This document shows, piece by piece, positions 53,605-62,489 of a stretch of 64,000 nucleotides of DNA; the stretch's first letter is position 1, and the number at the start of each line of letters is the position of its first letter. The notes under the pieces were generated by a model. The model was not told where the DNA came from. It saw nothing but the letters and a program-made list of their open reading frames with translations, and made no database searches. The stretch covers positions 62,448-126,447 of the forward strand of contig NZ_SBHN01000010.1 in assembly GCF_006980715.1 (NCBI RefSeq). The letters run 5' to 3'. A program made the position numbers and the translations under genes. The DNA is from Telmatospirillum sp. J64-1. Lineage in GTDB: Bacteria; Pseudomonadota; Alphaproteobacteria; Rhodospirillales; Magnetospirillaceae.

Positions 53605-53811
53605 GACAAAACCTTCTTCGCAACTGCAGCAATTGATGCCACGGCGACACCATATGCCCGCTTTCGCCGAACCGGTGGCGGAAATTTTGCAGAGCAGCAA
53701 TTCCATTGCCGCATATCCCCTTTCCGCCGTCCCGCGCGGACAGGGGGCGAAAGCCCTACTTGCCCGCAAGGCGATGGGCGCTTAGCTTTCAGGCGAAGAG
53801 GAGGATTTGCC

Positions 53812-55797
53812 GTGGCTTCCTATATCGCCCAGCAGGATGAAGAACACTTGCCCCAGGAATGGCGTGACCTTGCCGCCGGAATTGCCGCCGCCCCGGAAGG
53901 GGTCGAGCCGGAAGGCTGGCTGGCCCTGGTCCAGCCCCCGCCCAGCCCCGACCAGCGCCGGGCGCTGACGGAATTGGTGGCGCGGTTGCGTGCCGTTCCC
54001 GGCACCGGGCCGGGGCCAGTGCCGGTCGGGCGCTTGCAGGCCCTGCGGGCGGAACTGGCGCGGCGCGGGCTGGACGGCTTCGTGGTGCCGCGCAGCGACG
54101 AGCATCAGGGCGAATATGTTCCCGCCCGTGCCGAACGGCTGGCTTGGCTGACGGGCTTCACCGGCTCGGCCGGTATGGCCGTCGTGCTGGCCGACAAGGC
54201 CGCCGTCTTCGTGGACGGCCGCTATACGCTCCAGGTGGAAAGCGAGGTCGACGGCACCGCCTTCGAATACCGTCATATCTCGGAATCGCCGCCGACCGAC
54301 TGGCTTGCCGAGAATTTGGGCGAGGGGGCGCGTCTCGGCTACGATCCCTGGCTGCATACCCCCGACGGCGCCGACCGCCTGGCCAAGGCCTGCGAACGCG
54401 CCGGGGCGATGCTGGTGGGCTGTGCGGATAATCCCTTGGATGCCGTCTGGGACGACCAGCCGCCGCCGCCCGTTTCACCCATCCGGCCTCATCCCGATCA
54501 TCTGGCGGGCCGCGCCTCGGCGGAAAAACGGCGCGAGATCGGCGCTTTGCTGGCTGCCGCCAAGCAGGATGCGGTGGTCCTGACCCAGCCCGATTCCCTG
54601 GCTTGGCTGCTGAACATCCGCGGCGGCGACGTGCCCTTCACGCCCTTGCCTCTGTGCTTCGGTCTGTTATACGCCGATGGGCGGATGGATCTGTTCGTGG
54701 ACCCGCGCAAGCTGGCTCCCGGCTTGGCCGAACATCTCGGCGCGGATGTCTCCCTGCGCCGCCCGGAAGAATTCGGCGGGGCGCTGGAGGCCCTGAACGG
54801 CAGGAAGGTGCGGGTGGACCATGCCGGTGCCCCGGCCTGGACGGTCGAACGCCTGCAAGCGGGCGGGGCGCAGGTGGTACGTGGCGCCGATCCTTGCGCC
54901 TTGCCCAAGGCCTGCAAGAACGAGGCGGAGCTGGAAGGCACCAGGGCGGCGCATCGCCGTGACGGTGCCGCCCTGTGTCGTTTCCTCGCCTGGCTGGATG
55001 CCGAGGCCCCCAAGGGCGGGCTGACGGAGATCAGTGCTGCCGACCGCCTGGAAGCCTTCCGCCGCGAGAACGAGCATTTCCGGGGCCTCAGCTTCCCCAC
55101 CATCTCGGGTGCCGGTCCCAATGGCGCCATCGTCCATTACCGCGTCACCGAGCGCACGGACCGCCGGATCGAGCCGGGGCAGATCTATCTGCTGGATTCA
55201 GGGGCGCAATATCTGGACGGCACCACCGACGTCACCCGCACCATCGCCATCGGCACGCCGGGCGAGGAGGAAAGGCGGCGGTTCACCCTGGTGCTGAAGG
55301 GCCATATCGCCCTGGCCCGGGCCCGCTTTCCCGAGGGCACCACCGGCAGCCAGCTCGATGCCCTGGCTCGCATGGCCCTCTGGGCCGAAGGGCTGGATTA
55401 CGACCATGGCACCGGCCACGGCGTCGGCAGTTATCTGGGTGTCCATGAAGGGCCGCAGCGCATCTCGAAGGCAGGCAACGCCATCGCCCTGAAGCCGGGC
55501 ATGATCCTGTCCAACGAGCCCGGCTACTACAAGACCGGAGCCTATGGCATCCGCATCGAGAATCTGGTGGTGGTGCGCGAGGCCGAGGTTCCGCCGGGGG
55601 CGGAGCGCAAGCTGCTGGACTTCGAGACCCTGACCCTGGCCCCCATCGACCGCCGCCTGATCCTCCGGGATCTTCTGACGGATGAGGAAGCGGCATGGCT
55701 GGATGCCTATCACGCCCGCGTGCGCGACGTCATCACGCCGCTGGTCGATTCCGACACCGCCGCTTGGCTGGCGCAGGCGACCGCGCCGCTGGAATAG
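53812..55797 (+). CDS. Xaa-Pro aminopeptidase family (M24B) metallopeptidase
   Basis: 661 residues from a GTG at 53812 with GAGGAGG seven bases upstream. The N-terminal creatinase-like domains have FVVPRSDEHQGEYVPARAERLAWLTGFTGSAG. The catalytic pita-bread fold has the five metal ligands in YLLDSGAQYLDGTTDVTRT (two Asp), TGHGVG (His), SNEPGYY (Glu) and RIENLVVV (Glu). The C-terminal domain C follows. It cleaves N-terminal residues before proline. It is about 60 residues longer at the N-terminus than the usual 600-residue form. It converges on the kinase gene with 7 bp between stops. Confidence 0.93.
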   Translation: MASYIAQQDEEHLPQEWRDLAAGIAAAPEGVEPEGWLALVQPPPSPDQRRALTELVARLRAVPGTGPGPVPVGRLQALRAELARRGLDGFVVPRSDEHQGEYVPARAERLAWLTGFTGSAGMAVVLADKAAVFVDGRYTLQVESEVDGTAFEYRHISESPPTDWLAENLGEGARLGYDPWLHTPDGADRLAKACERAGAMLVGCADNPLDAVWDDQPPPPVSPIRPHPDHLAGRASAEKRREIGALLAAAKQDAVVLTQPDSLAWLLNIRGGDVPFTPLPLCFGLLYADGRMDLFVDPRKLAPGLAEHLGADVSLRRPEEFGGALEALNGRKVRVDHAGAPAWTVERLQAGGAQVVRGADPCALPKACKNEAELEGTRAAHRRDGAALCRFLAWLDAEAPKGGLTEISAADRLEAFRRENEHFRGLSFPTISGAGPNGAIVHYRVTERTDRRIEPGQIYLLDSGAQYLDGTTDVTRTIAIGTPGEEERRRFTLVLKGHIALARARFPEGTTGSQLDALARMALWAEGLDYDHGTGHGVGSYLGVHEGPQRISKAGNAIALKPGMILSNEPGYYKTGAYGIRIENLVVVREAEVPPGAERKLLDFETLTLAPIDRRLILRDLLTDEEAAWLDAYHARVRDVITPLVDSDTAAWLAQATAPLE

Positions 55798-55804
55798 GAG
55801 GCGC

Positions 55805-56860
55805 TCAGGCCTCCTGTTCCGCTTCGACGGTGTCGTTTTCCCGCTCGCGTACCACGCGCGGCAGGAGCAGGGTGAAGCTGCTTCCCTTGCCGGGGGCGCT
55901 GTCCACGCCGAGGCTGCCGCCCAGCGGGCCGGTGACGAGATTGTAGACGATGTGCAGGCCCAGCCCGCTGCCGCCGTTGCCGCGGCGGGTGGTGAAGAAG
56001 GGGTCGAAGATGCGGGGCAGGTGCTCGGTCGGGATTCCCTTGCCGTCATCGGCGAAGACGAGGCGCAGGCTGTCGGCATCGGGCTGGGTGACGGTGATGG
56101 AGAATTGGCCCGTCTGGCCCTCGTCATAGGCGTGCAGGATGCTGTTCATGACCAGATTGGTCAGGACCTGGGCCAGCGCTCCCGGATAGCTGTCCATGGT
56201 GAGGCCGGAGGGGCAGTCGATACTGACCTGATGCCCCAGCTGGCGCAGGCGCGGAGCAAGGCTGAACAGCACTTCCTCGACATAGTCCCGAAGGTCGAAC
56301 TGGCGCCGCTCGGAACTCGTGCGGTCGGTCGCCACCTGCTTGAAGCTGCGGATCAGCTGCGCGGCGCGGTCGCAATTGGCGAGGATCAGGCCGCTGGTAT
56401 CCTCGGCCGTGGCCAGATAGCGGGAAAATTCGCTGCGCGACAGGCTGCCGGAGGCGAAGTCATCCTTCAGCCGCTCGGTGGCGTCGGCGAGATGCGAGGC
56501 GCAGGACAGGGCGATGCCCACTGGTGTGTTGATTTCATGGGCCACCCCGGCGACCAGCGCGCCGAGCGATGCCAGCTTTTCCTGCTGGACGAGGGTTTCC
56601 TGGGTTTCCTCCAGCCGCGCCAAGGCGTCTTCCGCTTCCTGGCGGCGGCGCTGAAGCTCCTGGTTCAGATTGGCCAGCTGCCCTTGCAGGCGGTCGCTGA
56701 ACCGGACCAGACGGCGTTGTTCGCGCAGGCTCCGCTCGAAAGCCTTGACCAGCGCCCCGACCCCCCGGCGCAGCTCGGGGTCGGCGACCTCCTCCAGATG
56801 CTCCCGAAGGCGGCGGGCATCGGCCAGCGCTTTTTCCTCGGCATCGAAAAGATCGTTCAC
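55805..56860 (-). CDS. Soluble histidine kinase, last gene of the SiaBC operon
   Basis: 351 residues beginning at a GTG that overlaps the SiaC-like gene (GTGA). Residues 1-95 are a charged coiled coil (ELQRRRQEAEDALARLEETQETLVQQEKLASLGALVAGVAHEINTP). The His is in GVAHEINTP. The ATPase has LTNLVMNSILHAY, DDGKGIP and GSGLGLHIVYNLV. There is no membrane segment or sensor domain, so input must come from a partner protein, possibly the SiaC-like protein encoded just upstream. It may phosphorylate the REC domains encoded in the same operon. Confidence 0.9.
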   Translation of the reverse strand: MNDLFDAEEKALADARRLREHLEEVADPELRRGVGALVKAFERSLREQRRLVRFSDRLQGQLANLNQELQRRRQEAEDALARLEETQETLVQQEKLASLGALVAGVAHEINTPVGIALSCASHLADATERLKDDFASGSLSRSEFSRYLATAEDTSGLILANCDRAAQLIRSFKQVATDRTSSERRQFDLRDYVEEVLFSLAPRLRQLGHQVSIDCPSGLTMDSYPGALAQVLTNLVMNSILHAYDEGQTGQFSITVTQPDADSLRLVFADDGKGIPTEHLPRIFDPFFTTRRGNGGSGLGLHIVYNLVTGPLGGSLGVDSAPGKGSSFTLLLPRVVRERENDTVEAEQEA

Positions 56861-57249
56861 CCGTCCACCGAGACAAGATTGAAGGTCACGTGTTCCAGAT
56901 CTTCGGAAAAGTCCTCGCCGAATTCCTTCATGGTGTCGTCGTCATCGGCATAATGCCAGTTGATTTCCACCCTGGTGCCGTCGGCAGCGGATTTCTCCAG
57001 CATTTCCAGGATGTTCATCAGGGCCTTGGCACTGCTGCTGTTGAAATAGATGAATTCTATGTCAAGCGTGATGCCGTCCGGGGCGGGGGCCTGGAGATAG
57101 CGGCGCAGGGCATCGAAGATCGGCCCGAAGAAGGCGGCGGCATCTTCGGGATAGGATTCCCCGCGCATGGAGAAGCGACCGGATGCGAAGTCGAAGTCGA
57201 CTTCCGGTGACCGCTCCGTCCCGGCAATAGTCAATCGTTCCTGCGTCAT
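56857..57249 (-). CDS. siaC: SiaC-like phosphoprotein (DUF1987)
   Basis: 130 residues. The DUF1987 pattern is VDFDFASGRFSMRGESYPEDAAAFFGPIFDALRRYL, then LDIEFIYFNSSSAKALMNILEMLEK, VEINWHYADDDDTMKEFGEDFSEDL. In Pseudomonas SiaC a Thr in the equivalent FN(S/T)SS loop is phosphorylated by SiaB and dephosphorylated by SiaA, and the free form activates the cyclase SiaD. Here the loop has Ser residues at about 71-73. It is encoded next to a SiaB-like kinase and a GGDEF protein, but no SiaA phosphatase is encoded in the window. Confidence 0.87.
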   Translation of the reverse strand: MTQERLTIAGTERSPEVDFDFASGRFSMRGESYPEDAAAFFGPIFDALRRYLQAPAPDGITLDIEFIYFNSSSAKALMNILEMLEKSAADGTRVEINWHYADDDDTMKEFGEDFSEDLEHVTFNLVSVDG

Positions 57250-57286
57250 AATACTCTTACTTACTCTTTATCGTTTATCGTTCTTA

Positions 57287-57886
57287 TCAGATCGAGACCT
57301 TCAGGCAGAAAAAGGCGCGCTGGTCGTCCCATTCCTCGAAGTCGTATTCGAGGGGGCTGCTGGCGCGCCGGGCGATTTCGATCAGGCCGATGGTCGCCCC
57401 CTTGCTGCCGTCCTCCGGCGCCTCGCGCAGTTGCTGGCGGTAATGGGCCTTCAACTCGTCGCGGTCGAGGCTGCGGATATGGTCCAGCCTTTCGCGCAGG
57501 CGCGGCACGTCGTCCTGGCGTACCACATTGCCGCAGACGATGAAGAAATCGCCCTCCTGCATGCCGATGATGACCATGCCGGAGCTCAGTTCCGATCTTC
57601 CCGCCTCGCCGATGCGGTCGGCGGAATAGCGGATGATGTTCTGCACCTGCTCGACGAAGACCGAGAACACTTTCTTGACGGTGGTCACGTCGGCATCTTC
57701 GAGGGTCATCTTCTGACGCAATGCTTCTCCCAGGGAGAACAGGATCCCCTCGGAGACATAGCCGCTGAAAGAGAAGATGATCCCTTTTTCGTCCAAGGAT
57801 CGCTTGAAGTTGGCGTATTGTGCGGCAAGCATTTCTCTGTACTCGAAATTAGTGGCCCCCGAGGGCAGGATAGCGGGAAGCGTCAT
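57287..57886 (-). CDS. siaB: SiaB-like protein kinase
   Basis: 199 residues from the ATG at 57886. The pattern IIFSFSGYVSEGILFSLGEALRQKM, VFSVFVEQVQNIIRYSADR, GMVIIGMQEGDFFIVCGNVV and GATIGLIEIARRASSPLEYDFE matches SiaB, a GHKL-related kinase without a His box. It would phosphorylate the SiaC-like partner, encoded 37 bp downstream. The start lies 5 bp after the REC-DUF3369 kinase stop. A longer frame upstream is not family-like. Confidence 0.85.
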   Translation of the reverse strand: MTLPAILPSGATNFEYREMLAAQYANFKRSLDEKGIIFSFSGYVSEGILFSLGEALRQKMTLEDADVTTVKKVFSVFVEQVQNIIRYSADRIGEAGRSELSSGMVIIGMQEGDFFIVCGNVVRQDDVPRLRERLDHIRSLDRDELKAHYRQQLREAPEDGSKGATIGLIEIARRASSPLEYDFEEWDDQRAFFCLKVSI

Positions 57887-57891
57887 GGCTG

Positions 57892-59658
57892 TCAGCCGAT
57901 AGGCGGCGCTTCGCCGGGCAGGACGAGGCTGAAGGTCGAGCCGGCTCCTACCTCGCTTTCCACGATCACGCTTCCGCCGTGCAACTCCGCGATCTGGCGG
58001 ACCAGATGCAGCCCGATCCCGGCGCCCGGGGCGCAATTGGAATTGCTGCCGCGGAAGAAGCGCTCGAAGATCCGCTCCTGTTCCGCGGGCGGCACGCCGA
58101 CGCCGTGATCGCGCACGGAGATCACGGCGCCCTGGCCTTCGGCCCGCAGCCGCAATTCGATCACCCGCACCTCCGAGGAATACTTCACCGCATTGCTCAG
58201 AAGGTTGGAGATCGCCAGTTCCAGCATCTGGCTGTCCCCCCGGAACGGGAGGCTGCGGCAGTCCATGTCCAGCAGGATGCTGTGGGAAGGCGCTGCCGCG
58301 CGATGGCTTTCCACGAGGCCGCGCAGCAATTCCGTCAGGTCCATGTCGCGCAGGCGCAATTCCAGCCGGCCGGTATCTAGGCGTTCGTCGGCCAGGCAGG
58401 TGTCGATCAGCCCGATCATGCGCCTGACATTGCTGCGGATGGTGTCCAGGCGCGGCAGCATGGTGGGAGCTTGGCTTTCTGCCTTGATCGCCAGCATCTG
58501 GGCGGAACTGTCGATCACCGCCAGCGGCGTGCGGAATTCGTGCGAGACCATGGACAGGAACTGGCGCTGCTGCTGCTTGGCCTCGGTCTCGCGGGCCAGG
58601 GCCAGCTCGATCCGCGCCTTGGCCTCCAGCAGGGCCTGCCGGCTGGCCTTCAATTCCGCCGTGCGCGCGGCCACGCGCTGTTCCAGCGTCTTGTTGAGGC
58701 GCGAGAGATCTTCATAGAGGCAGGCATTGTCCAGCCCCGCTGCGACATGGGTACAGAACACTTCCAGCAGGCGCTTTTCGTCCTCGGTCAGCGGCTCGCG
58801 CCGTTGCAGCAGCAGGACGGTGGTGCCGTGCTCCAGGGTGCGGAAGACCAGCAGGCAGTGATCCTCGGCGAAGAGATGGGTTTGCTCGAGGAAGCCGAGC
58901 TCGATCGTATCGACCAGTTCGGACGGCAGGCATTGATGGATGGATTGGCCGGTTGTCCCGGCGAAGCAGCCTGCGGCGGCCATCACCGTGACCCTGCGGT
59001 CCCCGGCCCGTTCGGTGTCGCGGCAGGCCACCACCCCGGCCTCGGGGCTGTCCAGCAGGTCGGTGAGCTGCTGGACCATGGCCTCCATCAAGCTGCGCAT
59101 GGAGCGGGTATCGAGCAGCGAGCCGGTGGCGTTCACCAGCTTTTCCAGGCCGCGCCGGTTGCGTTCGATGGCGACGAGGTCCTGCCAGGAACGCAAGGCG
59201 CCGACCAGGGCGGTGAACAGTTTCTGCGCCGTCAGCTCGGTCTTGTTCTTGTAGTCGTTGATGTCGTAGGACAGGACGACGTCGCGTTCCGGGGCCTCGC
59301 CCGGCTGACCGGTGCGCAGGATGATGCGCATGCGCTGGTTGCCCAAATCCTCGCGGATATAGCGCACCAGCCGCAGCCCGGCATCGTCGGTTTCCATGAC
59401 GACGTCGAGAAGCGCCACGGGAAGGTCGGCGCGCTGGGCCAGGATCGAGCGCGCTTCGGCGGCCGAAGAGGCGCTGACCACCTCGAACCCGCGGCCCTGG
59501 AAGTCGAAGTCGCGCAGGATGACCCGGGTCATGGCATGGACCTGGGGGTCGTCGTCGACGACCAGGATCGGCCAGGGCTCGTCCTGCTGGGCGGACGTCA
59601 CGAAAAGATCGTCCGCCTCCTCGGCGAAAAGAAAATCGTCCAATTCCTTGCCCGCCAT
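57892..59658 (-). CDS. REC-DUF3369 histidine kinase
   Basis: 588 residues. An N-terminal receiver (ILVVDDDPQVHAMTRVILRDF; Asp in VALLDVVMETDDAG) is followed by DUF3369, a GAF-like domain (about 180-330, KLVNATGSLLDTRSMRSLMEAM). A coiled coil and HisKA follow with FLSMVSHEFRTPLAVIDSSAQ. The ATPase has ISNLLSNAVKYS, DHGVGVPPAEQ and GAGIGLHLV. No membrane segment is present. The receiver in front of the kinase could be phosphorylated by another kinase of the operon. It starts 26 bp after the GGDEF gene. Confidence 0.92.
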   Translation of the reverse strand: MAGKELDDFLFAEEADDLFVTSAQQDEPWPILVVDDDPQVHAMTRVILRDFDFQGRGFEVVSASSAAEARSILAQRADLPVALLDVVMETDDAGLRLVRYIREDLGNQRMRIILRTGQPGEAPERDVVLSYDINDYKNKTELTAQKLFTALVGALRSWQDLVAIERNRRGLEKLVNATGSLLDTRSMRSLMEAMVQQLTDLLDSPEAGVVACRDTERAGDRRVTVMAAAGCFAGTTGQSIHQCLPSELVDTIELGFLEQTHLFAEDHCLLVFRTLEHGTTVLLLQRREPLTEDEKRLLEVFCTHVAAGLDNACLYEDLSRLNKTLEQRVAARTAELKASRQALLEAKARIELALARETEAKQQQRQFLSMVSHEFRTPLAVIDSSAQMLAIKAESQAPTMLPRLDTIRSNVRRMIGLIDTCLADERLDTGRLELRLRDMDLTELLRGLVESHRAAAPSHSILLDMDCRSLPFRGDSQMLELAISNLLSNAVKYSSEVRVIELRLRAEGQGAVISVRDHGVGVPPAEQERIFERFFRGSNSNCAPGAGIGLHLVRQIAELHGGSVIVESEVGAGSTFSLVLPGEAPPIG

Positions 59659-59684
59659 CCTCTATATCCTACCCGTATGGTATA

Positions 59685-61385
59685 TCATGGCACGGCCAAT
59701 TCGGCTTTTGAAGCATGGTAGGAAAAGGCGGCCACACGATTCCGACCAGAGCGTTTCGCGGCATAAAGCGCGGTGTCGGCGGCATGGATGAAGCCTTCTA
59801 CGTCCAGCCCTGAATTCCAATGGGCGACTCCGCAGCTCAGGGTAACCTTGAAGCCGCTCTCCTCGCTTCCATGATGCAGGCTGCCGAAGCTTTCCCGCAG
59901 GCGGTCGAGCACCTCCATGGCGCGGTCGGGGGGCGTGTCGGGCAGGATCACGGCGAATTCCTCGCCGCCATAGCGGCCGATCACGTCGCTGGCGCGCAGC
60001 CGCCGCGTCAGCATGGTGGACAGCGCCTTGATCACCCGGTCGCCGGCCAGGTGGCCCAGGCGGTCGTTGACCTGCTTGAAATGATCCAGGTCGATCAGGG
60101 CGAAGGACAGCAACGTGTTCTGGCGGCGGGCGCGGGCGATCTCGGCGGACAGCCGGTCCTTGATCCGAACATGGTTGAGCAGCCCCGTCAGACTGTCGCA
60201 ATCCATCACCGCCCGCAATTGGCGGGCGCGGCGGATGCGGCTGGTCACATGGGCGGCCAGATGGCTGGGGGCGATGGGCTTGTTCAGGAATTCGTCACCG
60301 ACCAGGGTCTTGGCGGTAAGGCCCATGTCCAGGTCCTTTTCCACCGACAGGAAGACGATCGGCAGGCCCAGATGCTCCTTGTGCTGGCGTACCACCTGGG
60401 CCAGTTCGATCCCGGTGCAGCCGGGCATGTAGACGTCCATCAGCACCAGGTCGGGGCGGAATTCCGCCAGCTTGTCGAGAATGCCGAAGGGCTGGCACAG
60501 CACGTCCACTTCCATGCCGACGCCGCGAAGGGTGAGCGAGAAGCTGCGTGCCAGGACCGGGTCGTCATCGACGATCAGGACCCGGTAGGGAATGTTCTGG
60601 TCGCCCCGCGTCAGGCCGTCCAGGCATTGTACCAGATCGTCCCCATCGACCGGCTTGGTCAGATAGGCCTGGCATCCGGCGCGGACGGCGGTCAGGCGGT
60701 CGCCGATGCCGCCCGGCGCGGCCACGGCGATGGTGGGAACGGTTCCGGCGATCTGTTTCAGTTCAGCCAGGGCGTAATCCCAGGTGCCGCCCTGGCCCAT
60801 GTCCATCACGGCGGCGCAGGGCTTGATCTCCGCCAGTTTCGCCAGGGCCTCGGCGCCCGAGGGGCAGGCGCGCACGTCATAGCCGAACAGGGTCAGCTGC
60901 CGGTTCAGCGCCGGGTCGGCGTCCTTGCCGATCAGCAGCACGACGCGGCGGTCGGAAGACGGGGGGGCTTCCGCCCCTTTCCCGGGCTTGGCGGGCAGCA
61001 TGATGGAGGCGTCGCCCTTATACCAGATGTCGCGCAGCTCCGAGATCCACAGGGAGATCTGCGCGCGGGCTTCGGGCGAGGGCAGGGAGCGTTCGTTGCG
61101 CAACTGACGCAGGGCGGATTCCAGCGGTGCAGAGGTTTGATGGATCTGCGTGCAGCCGACGGTGCCGCTGGTGCCGGTCAGGCAATGGGCGGCGGAGAAG
61201 AGGGAATCGATGCAGGCGCCCATGTCCGGGCTCCAGCTGTCCGCATTGTCGACGACATCCCACAGGCTGGTGATGGTCTCGACCATTTCCGCGATCATGT
61301 CCTGCGCGGCGGTGCGCAGATCGTCATACTCGCCGGACCGCCATGCGGCGTCATCGGAACCAGCAACCGCGCTGTGGTTTCCCAT
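59685..61385 (-). CDS. Hpt-REC-REC-GGDEF diguanylate cyclase
   Basis: 566 residues from the ATG at 61385, which has AGGAGG seven bases upstream. Residues about 20-105 look like an Hpt domain, with SAAHCLTGTSGTVGC matching the AHxLKG pattern (Lys replaced by Thr). REC1 (about 147-260) has Asp in CAAVMDMG but lacks a standard acidic pair. REC2 (about 268-390) is canonical (RVLIVDDDPV, LVLMDVYMPG, LNKPIAP). The cyclase has RYGGEEFAVILP, an intact active site, and RASD five residues upstream, an intact I-site for product inhibition. It makes c-di-GMP and is the likely output of the operon. Confidence 0.93.
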   Translation of the reverse strand: MGNHSAVAGSDDAAWRSGEYDDLRTAAQDMIAEMVETITSLWDVVDNADSWSPDMGACIDSLFSAAHCLTGTSGTVGCTQIHQTSAPLESALRQLRNERSLPSPEARAQISLWISELRDIWYKGDASIMLPAKPGKGAEAPPSSDRRVVLLIGKDADPALNRQLTLFGYDVRACPSGAEALAKLAEIKPCAAVMDMGQGGTWDYALAELKQIAGTVPTIAVAAPGGIGDRLTAVRAGCQAYLTKPVDGDDLVQCLDGLTRGDQNIPYRVLIVDDDPVLARSFSLTLRGVGMEVDVLCQPFGILDKLAEFRPDLVLMDVYMPGCTGIELAQVVRQHKEHLGLPIVFLSVEKDLDMGLTAKTLVGDEFLNKPIAPSHLAAHVTSRIRRARQLRAVMDCDSLTGLLNHVRIKDRLSAEIARARRQNTLLSFALIDLDHFKQVNDRLGHLAGDRVIKALSTMLTRRLRASDVIGRYGGEEFAVILPDTPPDRAMEVLDRLRESFGSLHHGSEESGFKVTLSCGVAHWNSGLDVEGFIHAADTALYAAKRSGRNRVAAFSYHASKAELAVP

Positions 61386-61481
61386 GGCTGTCCTCCTGTT
61401 GTCGATCTGGCCGGTAAATAAACGGCAGATCAACCCAGGGAACAAACCGCAAGCTGAGACATCTTGTGACGAATTGTGATG

Positions 61482-61501
61482 ACCCTTGCTTAAGCAAGGG
61501 T
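61482..61501. promoter_or_regulatory. Perfect 20-bp palindrome over the 3' end of the response regulator gene
   Basis: ACCCTTGCTT is followed by its exact inverse complement. It covers the regulator's stop codon (61490-61492) and lies 97 bp before the GGDEF start. It has no following T-run, so it may be an operator or RNA hairpin rather than a terminator. Confidence 0.45.
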
Positions 61502-62218
61502 GATCGGGGCGGCAAAGGCATAGCCGATGCCATGCACGGATTGCACCGGCAGGGGGATGCCCAGTTCCTTCTCGACCTTGCTGCGCAGGCGCCGGACCAG
61601 GGAATCGATGGAACGGTCGCCCGGCGACCAATGGCGCTTGCCCAGGGCGGCGAAGATGTCGTTGCGCGAGACGGGCGTGCCCGGACGCGCGGCGAGCAGC
61701 GACAGGAAGGTCTTCTCGGTGGCCGTCAGGGTGACGCAGGCTCCGGACGGCCCTTGCAGGGTCCATCCCACGGCATCGAAGATCCAGGTGGTGCGTTCGG
61801 CGAAATCTGGGACCGACGTGGCTACCTGTGCCGGGGGGCGCGGCAGGGGGGCGTCGTTCCCCAGGCGGCGCAGCAGGGTGCCCACCTGGGCCTGCAACTC
61901 GCGCAGGTCGACCGGTTTCACCATATAGGCGTCGGCCCCCATTTCCAGGCCGACCACCCGGTCGACGGTCAGGCCCCGCGCGGTCATCATGATGATGCCG
62001 ATCTGCGACTGGCGGCGCAGCCGTGCGGCGATGCGGAATCCGTCCTCGCCCGGAAGATTGACGTCCAGCAGGACCAGATCCCAGATCTTCTTCTCCAGCA
62101 GGCAGTCCATCTCGGGTCCACTGCCGGCGCCATCCACCTCGTGTCCGCAATCGGTCAGGTGTTCGATCAGGTCCTGGCGCAACGTCATTTCGTCTTCGAC
62201 GACCAGGATACGCCCCAT
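61490..62218 (-). CDS. OmpR-family response regulator, first gene of the signalling operon
   Basis: 242 residues from the ATG at 62218, with AAGGAGGGGG in front. The receiver has ILVVEDEMTLRQDL, Asp in WDLVLLDVNLPGEDG, and MMTARG and MVKPVDLREL. The C-terminal winged helix is LTATEKTFLSLLAARPGTPVSRNDIFAALG...RSIDSLVRRLRSKVEKELGIPLPVQSVHGIGYAF. It is followed after 104 bp by the GGDEF gene, and the four further genes follow closely. It is probably the transcriptional output of the kinases encoded in the operon. Confidence 0.93.
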   Translation of the reverse strand: MGRILVVEDEMTLRQDLIEHLTDCGHEVDGAGSGPEMDCLLEKKIWDLVLLDVNLPGEDGFRIAARLRRQSQIGIIMMTARGLTVDRVVGLEMGADAYMVKPVDLRELQAQVGTLLRRLGNDAPLPRPPAQVATSVPDFAERTTWIFDAVGWTLQGPSGACVTLTATEKTFLSLLAARPGTPVSRNDIFAALGKRHWSPGDRSIDSLVRRLRSKVEKELGIPLPVQSVHGIGYAFAAPITLA

Positions 62219-62489
62219 ATCCCCCTCCTTGTCGAGGCATCCCGCGACGGTCCGCCTGTTCGTCCCCACCCCCGGGGACGTCATCGGCAGGCTCATGCGT
62301 CCGGGGTCACGCGTTATTCATTTGAAAAGAGATCAATTCTCGGCCTATCCGCTGCGGCACAATACATCGAAATGCAGCCTGCGCGAAGAGCAGCCTGCCG
62401 CGATACGGGCTTGGGTATTATTCCGGGGGACCCTTGCGTTGCCGGTTTGGCTTCGCTGCAAGCCAAAGTATACTCCTCATCATGAAAAG

